Origin: Fischerella sp. CENA71
GTDB lineage: Bacteria > Cyanobacteriota > Cyanobacteriia > Cyanobacteriales > Nostocaceae
Reading direction: 5' to 3'
Assembly: GCA_024239075.1 (NCBI GenBank)
Contig: JANBVI010000074.1
Location: 124,001-188,000 of the forward strand
DNA: 64,000 nucleotides
Below are positions 34,349-44,200 of this stretch, piece after piece; position 1 is the first letter of the stretch; each line of letters begins with the position of its first letter. The position numbers were made by a program, and so were the translations under genes. The notes below the pieces were generated by a model that searched no databases, was not told the origin of the DNA, and worked only from the letters and a program-made list of their open reading frames with translations.

Positions 34349-35470
34349 TTATGGAGCCGGAACCGCGACTCGATTGCCGGGAACAATCTGTGGCTGATAT
34401 GAAAACACCTCTCGACTACGGGGATCGACACTTACCTTGATCCACTGTACATCGTTGGTGCCGTTGCCCTGATTATCGCCAAATGTCTCAACACGAGTGA
34501 AGTTTTCAAGTCGTCTGCCTTGAGCATCTAGAAATGGCTTGTCAATGCGGAAGTAGTGCGAGTCGCCATGTACATAAGCAATCGGTTTACCGAAAGCGAT
34601 TACCTGATCGCGCAACGCCAATAAAAAGTCCTTGAAGCCATCAGGCTGCCCATCAGTTTGCACGAGCGTCTTCGCATCACGCAAAGGCGCTCTGGTTGAG
34701 TCGCTCTGATCCCACCCTGGATTAGCTTGGGAGATCAACATCACCGCCGCCGAGTTGCGTTCCTTTGCTACTTTAAAGGTCTCCTTCATCCATGCAATAT
34801 TGGCTGCGTTCCGCGCCGCGTACTCCTTTGGGTCAGGCGCAGTGTCGCATAGGTTATTGCACGAACCCTGGATGTTGAGTGTCGCATAGGTAACTCTGCC
34901 AACTGTCCAGCGACGATTCTCGACACAGGGTACTGCACCGTTAACACCGAGGCACAGGGGTGACGTCTGCACTTCCTGAGTTAGCCGACGCTGCCCCAGA
35001 GTAAAATTCGTGCTGAAGAATAGTTGACGCTCGTAGTCGAGGCGTTCGAGTGATTTGAATCCACCATTTGAAGGGCGATCGCAGTCAGTCCAATCGTTGT
35101 CACCCGGCGTGAAGGCTGCTGGTGCTTCTAGGGTGTTAAAGTAGCCGAGTGCTTTGGCGTACAGTTCGTTGTTGCAAAGGCTATTAGAACCAGCCTTGAG
35201 ATCGCCATCATGGACGGTGAAAGAAAGTTTTTGCGAATTCATATCATCGATTAGTTTTGTTACGCCAACCTCCTGCGCGTCCGAGTAGGGTAAATCACCC
35301 CAAAGTCCGATCTCGTAAGGTGAGTTCGCGTTTTCCTCTGTGGCAAACACCAGACTGGTCATGGTGGAGAGAAGGAACGGTAAACTCACGGACACTGAAC
35401 ACATTTTACGCAGCAAATGTGCAGTATTGACGCATCGAAACACCGAGTACCCAAGCTTTTTCACCATCAT
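34349..35470 (-). CDS. Secreted metallophosphoesterase-like protein
   Basis: 373 residues with an N-terminal signal-like region (MCSVSVSLPFLLSTMTSLVFA after a positively charged leader). Calcineurin-like metal-site motifs are visible: GLWGDLPY, FTVHDGDLKAG, FTPGDNDWTDCDR and YVHGDSHYF. Cys residues in the 110-220 region may form disulfides in the periplasm. The substrate is unknown. The true start may be Met2 or the internal Met before CSVSV. Its codon use looks more GC-rich than that of its neighbours, which could mean acquisition by transfer. It is transcribed leftward, towards repeat array 1. Confidence 0.75.
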   Translation of the reverse strand: MMVKKLGYSVFRCVNTAHLLRKMCSVSVSLPFLLSTMTSLVFATEENANSPYEIGLWGDLPYSDAQEVGVTKLIDDMNSQKLSFTVHDGDLKAGSNSLCNNELYAKALGYFNTLEAPAAFTPGDNDWTDCDRPSNGGFKSLERLDYERQLFFSTNFTLGQRRLTQEVQTSPLCLGVNGAVPCVENRRWTVGRVTYATLNIQGSCNNLCDTAPDPKEYAARNAANIAWMKETFKVAKERNSAAVMLISQANPGWDQSDSTRAPLRDAKTLVQTDGQPDGFKDFLLALRDQVIAFGKPIAYVHGDSHYFRIDKPFLDAQGRRLENFTRVETFGDNQGNGTNDVQWIKVSVDPRSREVFSYQPQIVPGNRVAVPAP

Positions 35471-35886
35471 ATCCTCGATTATTTTTCAAATCGTGAGTGC
35501 ATTTTGGACAAGTAGCTTTTGCTCACGCTATTGGAGCCAGTAATTTAGACTACCGGATGTTGATGAAAGATTAGTTATGAATAGGTTATGAGTGGATAGC
35601 TCTATTAAGGTGTTTTGATGAGAGATTGTAGATGAGGCTCAGTTTAGAACATGATCTGCTGAACATTTATGGTCGCAATTCATACGACGTCATTGAAGCG
35701 CTAAATCATTAGACCTCTTGCATGAATCCTAAAAACCCCCCGTGAACGCAGGGCTGTTTCATTCCAGTTTTAATCAGAAAATTCTCAAATGTGATTTTCA
35801 TAAAAATCAACAATTTCACGTATGACAAATTTTTCAAAAATTGTCCACTATAGAGTTATCAGTAATTGGAAAAAAAAGTATTAATT
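35471..35886. other. Spacer, no gene seen
   Basis: About 415 bp between the divergent phosphoesterase and the small gene at 35887. AT-rich, with no repeat array or clear promoter element. Confidence 0.4.
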
Positions 35887-36246
35887 ATGGCAAGACAAAA
35901 ACGCAGTTCACGTACTCTTGGCAAAGCTGAAGTACGTCTAGCCAGCATTAAATCTATCAGTCCGACTCTCGATGTCGGAGAAGGGTTAACAGTCGAAAAT
36001 TATACTGAAAAAATTCAAAGTCTCAGACAATCTCTAGAAGCATACAATACCACCCTCTCCACTATTGATGTCTTACTAACTCAGATCATCAAAAATGAAC
36101 AAGATTTGGCAGAATATTCTGAAAAAATTTTACGTGGCATTGCTTATAAATTTGGTAGTAATAGCTATGAGTATCAGATGGCTGGAGGTACTCGCAAAAG
36201 CGATCGCAAACGTACTGTAAGTAAAAGCGTAGTTTTGTCGAATTAA
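35887..36246 (+). CDS. Small conserved-looking protein of unknown function
   Basis: 119 residues: a basic N-terminus (ARQKRSSRTLGKAE), a central helical segment with heptad spacing (about residues 40-95, ENYTEKIQSLRQSLEAYNTTL and following) and a basic tail (KSDRKRTVSKS). A coiled-coil, possibly nucleic-acid-associated protein is plausible, but I recognise no family. The longest frame opens at a TTG at 35866; ATG 35887 is the likelier start. It stands alone, followed by REP-like repeats. Confidence 0.6.
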   Translation: MARQKRSSRTLGKAEVRLASIKSISPTLDVGEGLTVENYTEKIQSLRQSLEAYNTTLSTIDVLLTQIIKNEQDLAEYSEKILRGIAYKFGSNSYEYQMAGGTRKSDRKRTVSKSVVLSN

Positions 36247-36253
36247 GTAGGCG

Positions 36254-36432
36254 CGATTTAACTGTAGACGCGCAGCGGTGAGACAGCGCGGTCTTGGGGG
36301 TTTCCCCCATGTAGACGCCCGTGAGGGCGACTTCCCGCAGGGTGCGACTGCGTTCGCGTAGACGCGGAGCGGCTTCCGCAGGTAGCGTCCCGGAGGGAAC
36401 TACCCGAAGGGCTTCTCGGAGAGTAGTATGTA
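36254..36432. repeat. GC-rich REP-like palindromic repeats
   Basis: A run of palindromic words (gtagacgcgcagcggtgaga, gggggtttcccccat, gtagacgcggagcggcttcc, gcaggtagcgtcccggaggg), strongly GC-rich against the AT-rich surroundings. The type is common in Nostocales intergenic DNA. Related words occur at 17691-17790 and at 62230-62262. Confidence 0.6.
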
Positions 36433-36605
36433 AATTTATGTAGGGGTAAAGGTTTTCTCTTTTACCCTTGTTAAAATACTGCGATCGCAGTGATTCAGCA
36501 CGCCTATTAAATCCATGTTCCTAATGCGTTTGGAAAACTTAAAAGGTAAGTAATGCTACGTAACTCTTTTGCTCAGAACTAGCTCAACAAACCGTTATGG
36601 CTTGA

Positions 36606-39600
36606 TCAATTGAGCTTTTGAGTTAAACTCACGATCGCTTGTACAAGTGTCTCTGCCTCGATTGGTTTAGAAATATGCTTTTGAAATCCGGCTGATAGTG
36701 CCAGAGAGCGATCAATCTCTCCAGCATAGGCAGTAAGGGCAACTGCCGGAATTTGCTTACCTTGTTCTATTGCCCGAATTTGGCGCATGAGCATATAACC
36801 ATCCACTTCTGGCATTCCAATGTCACTAACTAGCACATCGAATTTTGACTGGGTGATAACTGACAATGCAGCCAGAGCCGATGGCACAGAAGTGACGATC
36901 GCTCCAGCTTGCTCTAGAGCAAAGACGACGAACTCACGAGTGTCTATTTCATCGTCAACGACAAGCACCCTCACATTTAATAGCGGTAAGGTAACAGATA
37001 TCAACGATACATGAGTCTGTTCATCAGCAGTCCCATATTCTTTACTTTTGAGCAACGGCAATTTAATAATAAATGTTGCCCCCTGTTCCTCACCTGGACT
37101 TGAAGCAGCAATCGTGCCGCCGTGCAGTTCAACAATTTGCTGTGCGATCGCCAGCCCCAACCCCAATCCGCCAAATTTACGAGTTGTTGCTCCATCTTCT
37201 TGCCGGAAATGTTCAAAAATATGGGGTAGAAAGTCAGGATTAATGCCTTTCCCACTGTCGCTTACTTCTATTTGGGCAAGATTTTCAGCTATTGTTAATG
37301 AAACTGTAATCTGACCTCCAGTAGGCGTAAACTTGACTGCATTCGATAAAATATTACACAGCACCTGCTGCAAGCGTCCTTGATCTCCGCTAACTGTGGC
37401 AACCTTTGGTAAAAGTGTCGTCTGAATTTGCAGTGACTTGGCTTGTGCTGCTAATTGAACGTTTTCTAAGGCAGCTTTGATCACTCCATTCAGATCGACG
37501 GGCATGAGATTCAAACTCAGTTTGCCGCTTAGAATGCGAGAAACATCAAGCAAATCCTCAATTAATTGCACCTGTAGCTTGGTATTGCGCTCAATGCTTT
37601 CTAGTGCATGAGCAGTTTTGACAGCATCCAATCTGCCCTTGCGAAGTAAGCTTGTCCAACCCAAGATAGGATTAAGGGGCGATCGCAACTCATGGGATAG
37701 CACTGCCAAGAACTCGTCTTTCATTCGGTTGGCGCTTTCAGCTTCAGTACGTGCAATTTGTTCTCGTTGTAGCAGCCGTTCGCGTTCGGATTCAGCAAGC
37801 TTTTGCTTGGTGATGTCCCTTGAGATGACAACCAGTTGAACAACGTGTCCTGACTCATCTCGAATCGGTGAAATCACGCTATCCCACCATTTTGCCTTAC
37901 CCTTCATAGTGGGGAAGTAGCCTTGAAATTGTCCCATACTGCCCGCTTTGGCAGCCGCGATCGCGGCTAATGCATTCTCATAGTCTTCTCCTTGCCAAAA
38001 ATTCACCCAATTTACGTTCAGAATAGACGTTAAATCGTCAATTTCCAAAAGAAATCGCCCTCCTTCACTGACGTAAAGGATTTCGCCGTTGAGCGCTAAA
38101 ACTTTGATGCAGTCTTGACTGCTCTCTAAGATGCGTTGCTTTAACTCCTCGCTCTCTCGTAGGGCTTGTTCTGCTTGTTTCCGTTCGATTAGTGCTGCGG
38201 CTTGCCGAGCGTACAAATCGAGGAGGCGTAATTCGTGTTCAGAAGAACGATGCGGTTGGCAAAAATGTGTGGAAAGTACCCCAAGTGGTTCCCCCCGCTG
38301 CCCGAATAGAGGTGTTGACTGCACTGCCCGATATCCTGCTGTTTTGGCAATCGAGCGCAGCGATTCAAAGCGTGGATCGGTTTCCATATCCTCAACAATG
38401 ACTCGCTGACGTTCCCGGATAGAAGTGCCGCAAGGTGCCTGTCCAACCATTTCCGTGTGGAAAAAGTCGATAAATTCTTGGTTCAAGCCAGATTGAGCAA
38501 CAAACTTCAGCGTTTGAGTTTGGGGGTCATAGATTTGCAGGTTGCCCATATCTGCGTGTAGCAGCGCCATCGCTGCTTCCAAAATCTCTTGCAGCAATGG
38601 CTCCAATTCCCGATCTGCTAATAGCTGAGTGCTGACCTCATGCAGTCGTGTCATATCAGCGAGGTCATGGGCCAGTTGCTCTCTTAAAGCGGCTAATTCG
38701 GCTTCTCTGTGCTTTTGCTCGGTAATATCTCGTGAGATTGACAACAGTTGTCCGATCTGTCCTGATGCGTCTCGAATTGGCGTAATAAGAACATCCCACC
38801 ATTTCGGCGTACCCTTTGCTGTAGGACAATAGCCTTGAAATCGACCGACATCACCGACTTTAGCTGCGTTAATCGCTGCTTTTGCGTTCTCCTGGTCTTT
38901 TCCCACCCAGAAACTCAACCACTCGGCGTTTAGTAAAGACGTTGGATCATCGACTTCAAAAAGATAGTTTCCGCCTGTATTCATGAACAAGAGTCGCCCG
39001 TCTAGCGTTAGAACTTTTATGCAGTCGTTGCTGCTCTCTAGAATGCGTTGCTTGAGTTCTTCACTTTCTCGCAGAACAAGAATTGAGCGATCGCGCTCAA
39101 ACACGATACTGGCGATATGCGTACCGAACTCGGCTAGTTGGTATTCCCAATCAGTTGGCATCCGTGCTTCGTCGAAGCAAAGCATCAAAGATCCCAGAGG
39201 CAGACCGTCCACACCTAGCACTGGTACAGAATGGCACGCCAGAATTCCATGTGCTACACATAAATTTCGCCATCCAATAGACCAGTGATCGTCGTTGGCA
39301 ATGTCTGGGCAGGTGACGGGCTGACCGCAATACACGGCTGTGCCGCAGGTACCAATGGCAAGCTCATTAATGGGAGCGCCTTTGAGTCCTTCTCCAAACG
39401 ATGGTTCAAAGTCTGGGGTAATCGAACTCTTAAATGCTGATCGTTGATCATTGGGCAGCAATACGCAGGCGCGAACACGAGGATTAAGCCTGGAAATCGA
39501 GGCACACAGGGAAGAGAGGCATTCATCGAGTGGGTGTCCTGATGCTGTGAACTCCAACACTTTCTTCTGCTCAAACAGTAGGAGTTCCGCCTGTTTGCGT

Positions 39601-40568
39601 TGAGTGATATCAATTAGCAATCCATCCCAGACTGCTCCATCGGCTGTTTGTACCGCACTCGACCTGCCCTGAATCCACTTAAGTTGCCCGGATGGGGTGG
39701 TAATTCTGCCTTCCCAGTTCCACGGCAGAAAGTTCTCAACGGCTGCCGCAACCGATGCTTGAAACGAAAAGCGATCATCGGGGTGAATCTGGCTTAAAAT
39801 TGAGCCTGCGTCCTGTAATATTTCTTCTGGCTCAACTTCAAATAGGTCACGGCAACCCGAATTCACAAGAGTAAAGCGATCGCCACCATCAGCACAGGGG
39901 CTATAGCGATACACCATCCCTGGCATATTTGTAATCAATGCCTGCATTTGTGCTTGGCTCTGGTGTAGTGTCTGTTGCGTCGATTGAGCCGCTTGACAAA
40001 GACGACTACTTTGTAAAGCCGCAGCGGTAAAGTCTGCGAGGCTTGTCAAAATCCGCACATCTTCGCCATCAAACTGCCGTTGCTCGTTATGTGATGCAAT
40101 CCAAATTGTGCCTAGTGCTTGCCCTTCTAACAGGAGCGGCACTACTAGCCCCTCAACAATAGGAGGGTCTGCTTGCTGTAAGCTGGAAAAATAGCGTTCT
40201 GGGTAATGATACAATTGCGGACAACCTCGGCTCAAACAGATTCCACAGGGACTGTGTTTCCGATCCGTAGTGCAGCCCTCATAGGGTTCATAAACCCCTG
40301 CTAGAGCAACCCAACGGAATACTTCTTCTCCACTCGGCAGGGTTTCTATTAAACTGACCCCGGCTGTTTCGGCTTGACACAAATTAACGGCTGCTTCCAC
40401 AAGGTACTTGAGAATTGTTTGTGGAGGGCGGGTTAGCTGTTGCCCTAATGCCCTGAAAATTTGAACTTCGGCTTCCAGGTTGATCGGTCTGCTAGGGCGC
40501 TGATACAGTTCATTAGTAATCAAAATAGCAGATTCAGAAAGACTCCCAACAGATGTGTTTTTGCTCAT
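36606..40568 (-). CDS. Hybrid histidine kinase with multiple GAF/PAS sensors
   Basis: About 1320 residues from Met at 40568 (MSKNTSVGSLSESAIL; the longest frame starts 31 codons earlier). The order is GAF (35-195, with SPCGICLSRGCPQLYHYPER), PAS, GAF, PAS, GAF and PAS. HisKA follows (SHELRSPLNPILGW near 957), then HATPase (NILSNAVKFTPTGG, DSGKGINPDF) and a C-terminal receiver (VLVVDDEIDTREF; phospho-acceptor in VLVSDIGMPEVDGY near 1250). The two PAS modules (ILESSNDCIKVL and ILESSQDCIKVL) are duplicates. It shares the first GAF with the kinase at 23781. Cytoplasmic; signal unknown. Confidence 0.9.
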   Translation of the reverse strand: MSKNTSVGSLSESAILITNELYQRPSRPINLEAEVQIFRALGQQLTRPPQTILKYLVEAAVNLCQAETAGVSLIETLPSGEEVFRWVALAGVYEPYEGCTTDRKHSPCGICLSRGCPQLYHYPERYFSSLQQADPPIVEGLVVPLLLEGQALGTIWIASHNEQRQFDGEDVRILTSLADFTAAALQSSRLCQAAQSTQQTLHQSQAQMQALITNMPGMVYRYSPCADGGDRFTLVNSGCRDLFEVEPEEILQDAGSILSQIHPDDRFSFQASVAAAVENFLPWNWEGRITTPSGQLKWIQGRSSAVQTADGAVWDGLLIDITQRKQAELLLFEQKKVLEFTASGHPLDECLSSLCASISRLNPRVRACVLLPNDQRSAFKSSITPDFEPSFGEGLKGAPINELAIGTCGTAVYCGQPVTCPDIANDDHWSIGWRNLCVAHGILACHSVPVLGVDGLPLGSLMLCFDEARMPTDWEYQLAEFGTHIASIVFERDRSILVLRESEELKQRILESSNDCIKVLTLDGRLLFMNTGGNYLFEVDDPTSLLNAEWLSFWVGKDQENAKAAINAAKVGDVGRFQGYCPTAKGTPKWWDVLITPIRDASGQIGQLLSISRDITEQKHREAELAALREQLAHDLADMTRLHEVSTQLLADRELEPLLQEILEAAMALLHADMGNLQIYDPQTQTLKFVAQSGLNQEFIDFFHTEMVGQAPCGTSIRERQRVIVEDMETDPRFESLRSIAKTAGYRAVQSTPLFGQRGEPLGVLSTHFCQPHRSSEHELRLLDLYARQAAALIERKQAEQALRESEELKQRILESSQDCIKVLALNGEILYVSEGGRFLLEIDDLTSILNVNWVNFWQGEDYENALAAIAAAKAGSMGQFQGYFPTMKGKAKWWDSVISPIRDESGHVVQLVVISRDITKQKLAESERERLLQREQIARTEAESANRMKDEFLAVLSHELRSPLNPILGWTSLLRKGRLDAVKTAHALESIERNTKLQVQLIEDLLDVSRILSGKLSLNLMPVDLNGVIKAALENVQLAAQAKSLQIQTTLLPKVATVSGDQGRLQQVLCNILSNAVKFTPTGGQITVSLTIAENLAQIEVSDSGKGINPDFLPHIFEHFRQEDGATTRKFGGLGLGLAIAQQIVELHGGTIAASSPGEEQGATFIIKLPLLKSKEYGTADEQTHVSLISVTLPLLNVRVLVVDDEIDTREFVVFALEQAGAIVTSVPSALAALSVITQSKFDVLVSDIGMPEVDGYMLMRQIRAIEQGKQIPAVALTAYAGEIDRSLALSAGFQKHISKPIEAETLVQAIVSLTQKLN

Positions 40569-41203
40569 AGGAAACCGTTTCTTAAAGTAAGGGGGCGTTA
40601 CCGTAGTAGCAGTGAGGTGCTTTTCGTTAGAAACAGTGTCATCTACATGGCATTTGAACAAGAGTTAGGAAAATTCTTTTTATTGGCTAGCAGCACCGAA
40701 GCGCAGAGCAGCAAAGGTCAAGAAATTTTTCTTTTGAGATTTTATCAAATTATTATTTTGACACCGTTTCTCTTAATTGTAGAGTCAAGGACAATTCGCT
40801 CATCTTGACTGTTTACAAATCGTGCATACTTAGTATGAACTGTAACTACTACTTCTCTCAATATACAAGGGATGAACTCATCATCGCGTTTACTCTTTGG
40901 GTAACAGATATTTCCGCGATCGCCAACTCAAAACTATTGGTATAAAAGTGCGATCGCATTCCTCAGTTTATCTTTAGTTAAAAATTTGTGCGATCGCTCA
41001 TATTCTACATGATTGACTAAAACTTTCTCGATACAATTAAAAAAAATTTTTGTCAAATAGTCGAGAGCGATCGCTATTAATCCCTTCGATAAAACTGCAT
41101 AAGTTGCGCCTGGTTTCACCCATTTATAAAATAAGTAGACTTGTAAAAATAGATTGAACTTGACTTACTGAACACTTTGTGTATACAAAGGAGCCAGGGT
41201 GCT
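40569..41203. other. Divergent promoter region, no gene
   Basis: 635 bp between the leftward kinase and the rightward caspase gene. Several GCGATCGC-type octamers (around 40918, 40952, 40993, 41069) and AT-rich DNA. It must hold two divergent promoters, which I cannot place. The 61-codon leftward frame at 40934-41119 has no support. Confidence 0.45.
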
Positions 41204-44200
41204 ATGTCTGAGTTCTCGCGCAATATGGCATTTGTGATTGGGATTAACAACTACGGTAACGGCATTTCTTCTCTGCAAACAGCTGTCAATGATGCCAAAA
41301 AACTCATAGAAATTCTACGTACAAAGCATAGTTATCAAGTATGGGTATGCTTGGATGAAGTAGCCATCCTCAGCAATCTAAAAAAATTCCTCGAACAAAC
41401 TTTACCACAACAAGTTAAACCAGATGACCGCTTGTTATTTTACTTTGCCGGACACGGAGTCGCCCTCAATGGTGACGATGGTCCACAAGGTTATTTAATT
41501 CCCCAAGATGCCAAATTAGGAGATAGCAAAACCTATCTACCAATGACCTATTTGCAGGAGTACTTGAGTAATTTACCCTGTCGTCATTTTTTGGGAATCT
41601 TTGATTGCTGCTTTGCTGGTGCTTTTCGTTGGTCGAGTACCAGAGATTTATTAGCTGCACCAGAAGTGATTCACAAAGAACGTTATGACCGTTTTATTAC
41701 TGACCCAGCTTGGCAGATCATAACTAGTGCTGCCTATGACCAAAAAGCCTTAGATGCTTTTAATTTAAATACAGAACGTGGTCAAATTGGCAACCATTCG
41801 CCCTTTGCTGCGGCTTTACTAGAAGCGTTGGAAGGTGGAGCAGATATATATCCTCCAGCGACACACGGAAATCCTCAAGGAGATGGGGTAATAACGGCTA
41901 CTGAATTATACTTATATTTACGGGATGCAGTTGAACCAGCAACTCAAGAAAATCGCCGACGTCAAACCCCTGGTATTTGGCCTCTGAAAAAACACGACAA
42001 AGGCGAGTATATTTTTCTGACACCAGGGCATCTACTAAATTTACCACCAGCGCCACCTCTAGATGAATCTCAAAATCCCTATCGCGGTTTAGAATCTTTT
42101 AACGAAGAACACAGTCAGTTGTTTTTTGGCAGACAAGCATTAACCGAACAGTTATTTACACAAATTTCTCAGCAACCGTTGACCATAGTTTTAGGGGCTT
42201 CAGGTACGGGAAAATCAAGCTTGGTGAAGGCGGGATTAATTGCTTACATAAAAAAGTTAGACCCAACTCACCAACAGTGGCATATTCTAGCGCCAATGCG
42301 TCCGGGTGAGTCTCCATTACGAGCTTTAAATCATACATTAACATCAGAGAATTCTTTGCTCTCTGCAATTACCAGTCTGCCTATTAGTGATAAAGTAGAA
42401 AATCTTTTCGCCAAATTGACAACTTGGATGGAGTCAAATCCTCAGTTAAAATTATTACTTGTAATTGATCAGTTTGAAGAACTGATCACTCTCTGCAAAG
42501 ACGAACAAGAGCGAAAACTATTTCTCAATTTTTTAGCGAAAACAGTAAAAAATTATCCCCAACAATTGCGGTTGGTACTGACGCTACGTTTGGATTTTGA
42601 ATCTCAATTTAGAGATAGTGCATTAAAGCAATATTGGATAGGTGCGCGATTTATTGTGCCACCAATGACGCGGACAGATTTGCGCCAAGCAATAGAAGAA
42701 CCTGCATCTGCCAAGGTGATGTATTTTAAATCGGATGATCCCAATTATCCTTTGATCGATCGCCTGATTGATGAGGTTGTCAATATGCCCGGTGCGCTGC
42801 CTCTGTTATCTTTTACACTGAGTGAGCTTTATCTTAAATATCTCAAACGGCAGAGAATTGCTCAACAACGGGGTGAAACTATTGATCGAGCCATCACTGA
42901 GACAGATTATCAAGAACTGGGTGGAGTGATACCAAGTCTCACCCAAAGAGCCGACAGTGAATATGACGAGTTAGTCAAACAAGATGAAGCCTATGAGCAG
43001 ACAATCCCCAATGTCATGTTGCGAATGGTAGCAGTTGATGGTGAATTGGCACGCAGACGAGTAGCATTATCTGAATTGGACTACCCAGAACCAGAAAACG
43101 CCAGAGTGATGGAGGTAATTAGGCGATTTTCGGTAGCGCGCCTACTTGTACAAGGACAAGATATAGAAGGACAACCCTATGTTGAACCTGCTCATGATGC
43201 TTTAGTGCAGGAATGGCAAAAACTGGCGATGTGGAAACATAATGCAGAGGACAATTTAATTTTGCAACGACGGCTGACTCCAGCAGCACAAGAGTGGAAA
43301 AATATTAAAAGCAACGAACAATCATCAAAAGCGATCGCCAAGCTTGAACCTGTTCTAGATTGGCTTGATCGTGGTTTTGACTTTGTTGAAAACTTGTTTA
43401 ATAAAATAAATCATCAATTTGTGCGATCGCAGCAACAAACATCAGATAATCAAGAGCGATCGCGTGATCAACCACAACAGTTTCTTTGGAATGCAAATCC
43501 CTATCTGGAAGTACTGCATGAAAAACTCAACTCTCCAGACAACTGGTTTAACCAATTAGAAGCTGAATTTGTGCAGCAAAGCTTTAGACAAAAACAAAGA
43601 AACATTCATCTACGCTGGAGCATTGCGATTGGGGTAATCTTGGGTTTAAGCGGGTTTGCTACTATCGCTTTAATTGGTCAGAGAGGTCAGCTAATTGGTC
43701 AGATCGGTGCTTTGAGACAAGCTGCTGAACTCAACTTGGATCAGAATCAAACTTTAGATGGAACGATCCAGAGTTTACAGGCAGGAAACATTTTTAAGCA
43801 ACCACTTTTGCAGCTATTTCCTCCAGATTCTCAACTCAAAGAACAAGTGAGAGGAACGCTACAAAAAGCAGTTTATACAGTTAAAGAAACCAACCGCTTA
43901 GTCGAGTATGAACGCCCAATCAGAAGTGTCAGTTTTAGCCCCGATGGTGAGCGATTAGCTACTGGTGGAGATAACGGTATTGTTCATGTGCGGAACTTGC
44001 AAGATCAACTATTAACAAAATTGCAGGGACACCAAGGTTCAATTAGAAGTGTTAGTTTTAGCCCTGATAATCAGCTACTGGCTAGCGCTGGAGATGACGG
44101 TACTATTCGGATATGGAACTTGTTGGGTCAGTTGTTAGCAAAATTGCAAGGTCATCAAGGTTCAGTTAGAAGTGTTAGTTTTAGCCCTGATAATCAGTTA

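Noticed and set aside
40934-41119. 61-codon minus-strand frame in the divergent promoter region
   Set aside because: No ribosome-binding site, crosses several HIP1 octamers and resembles no protein.
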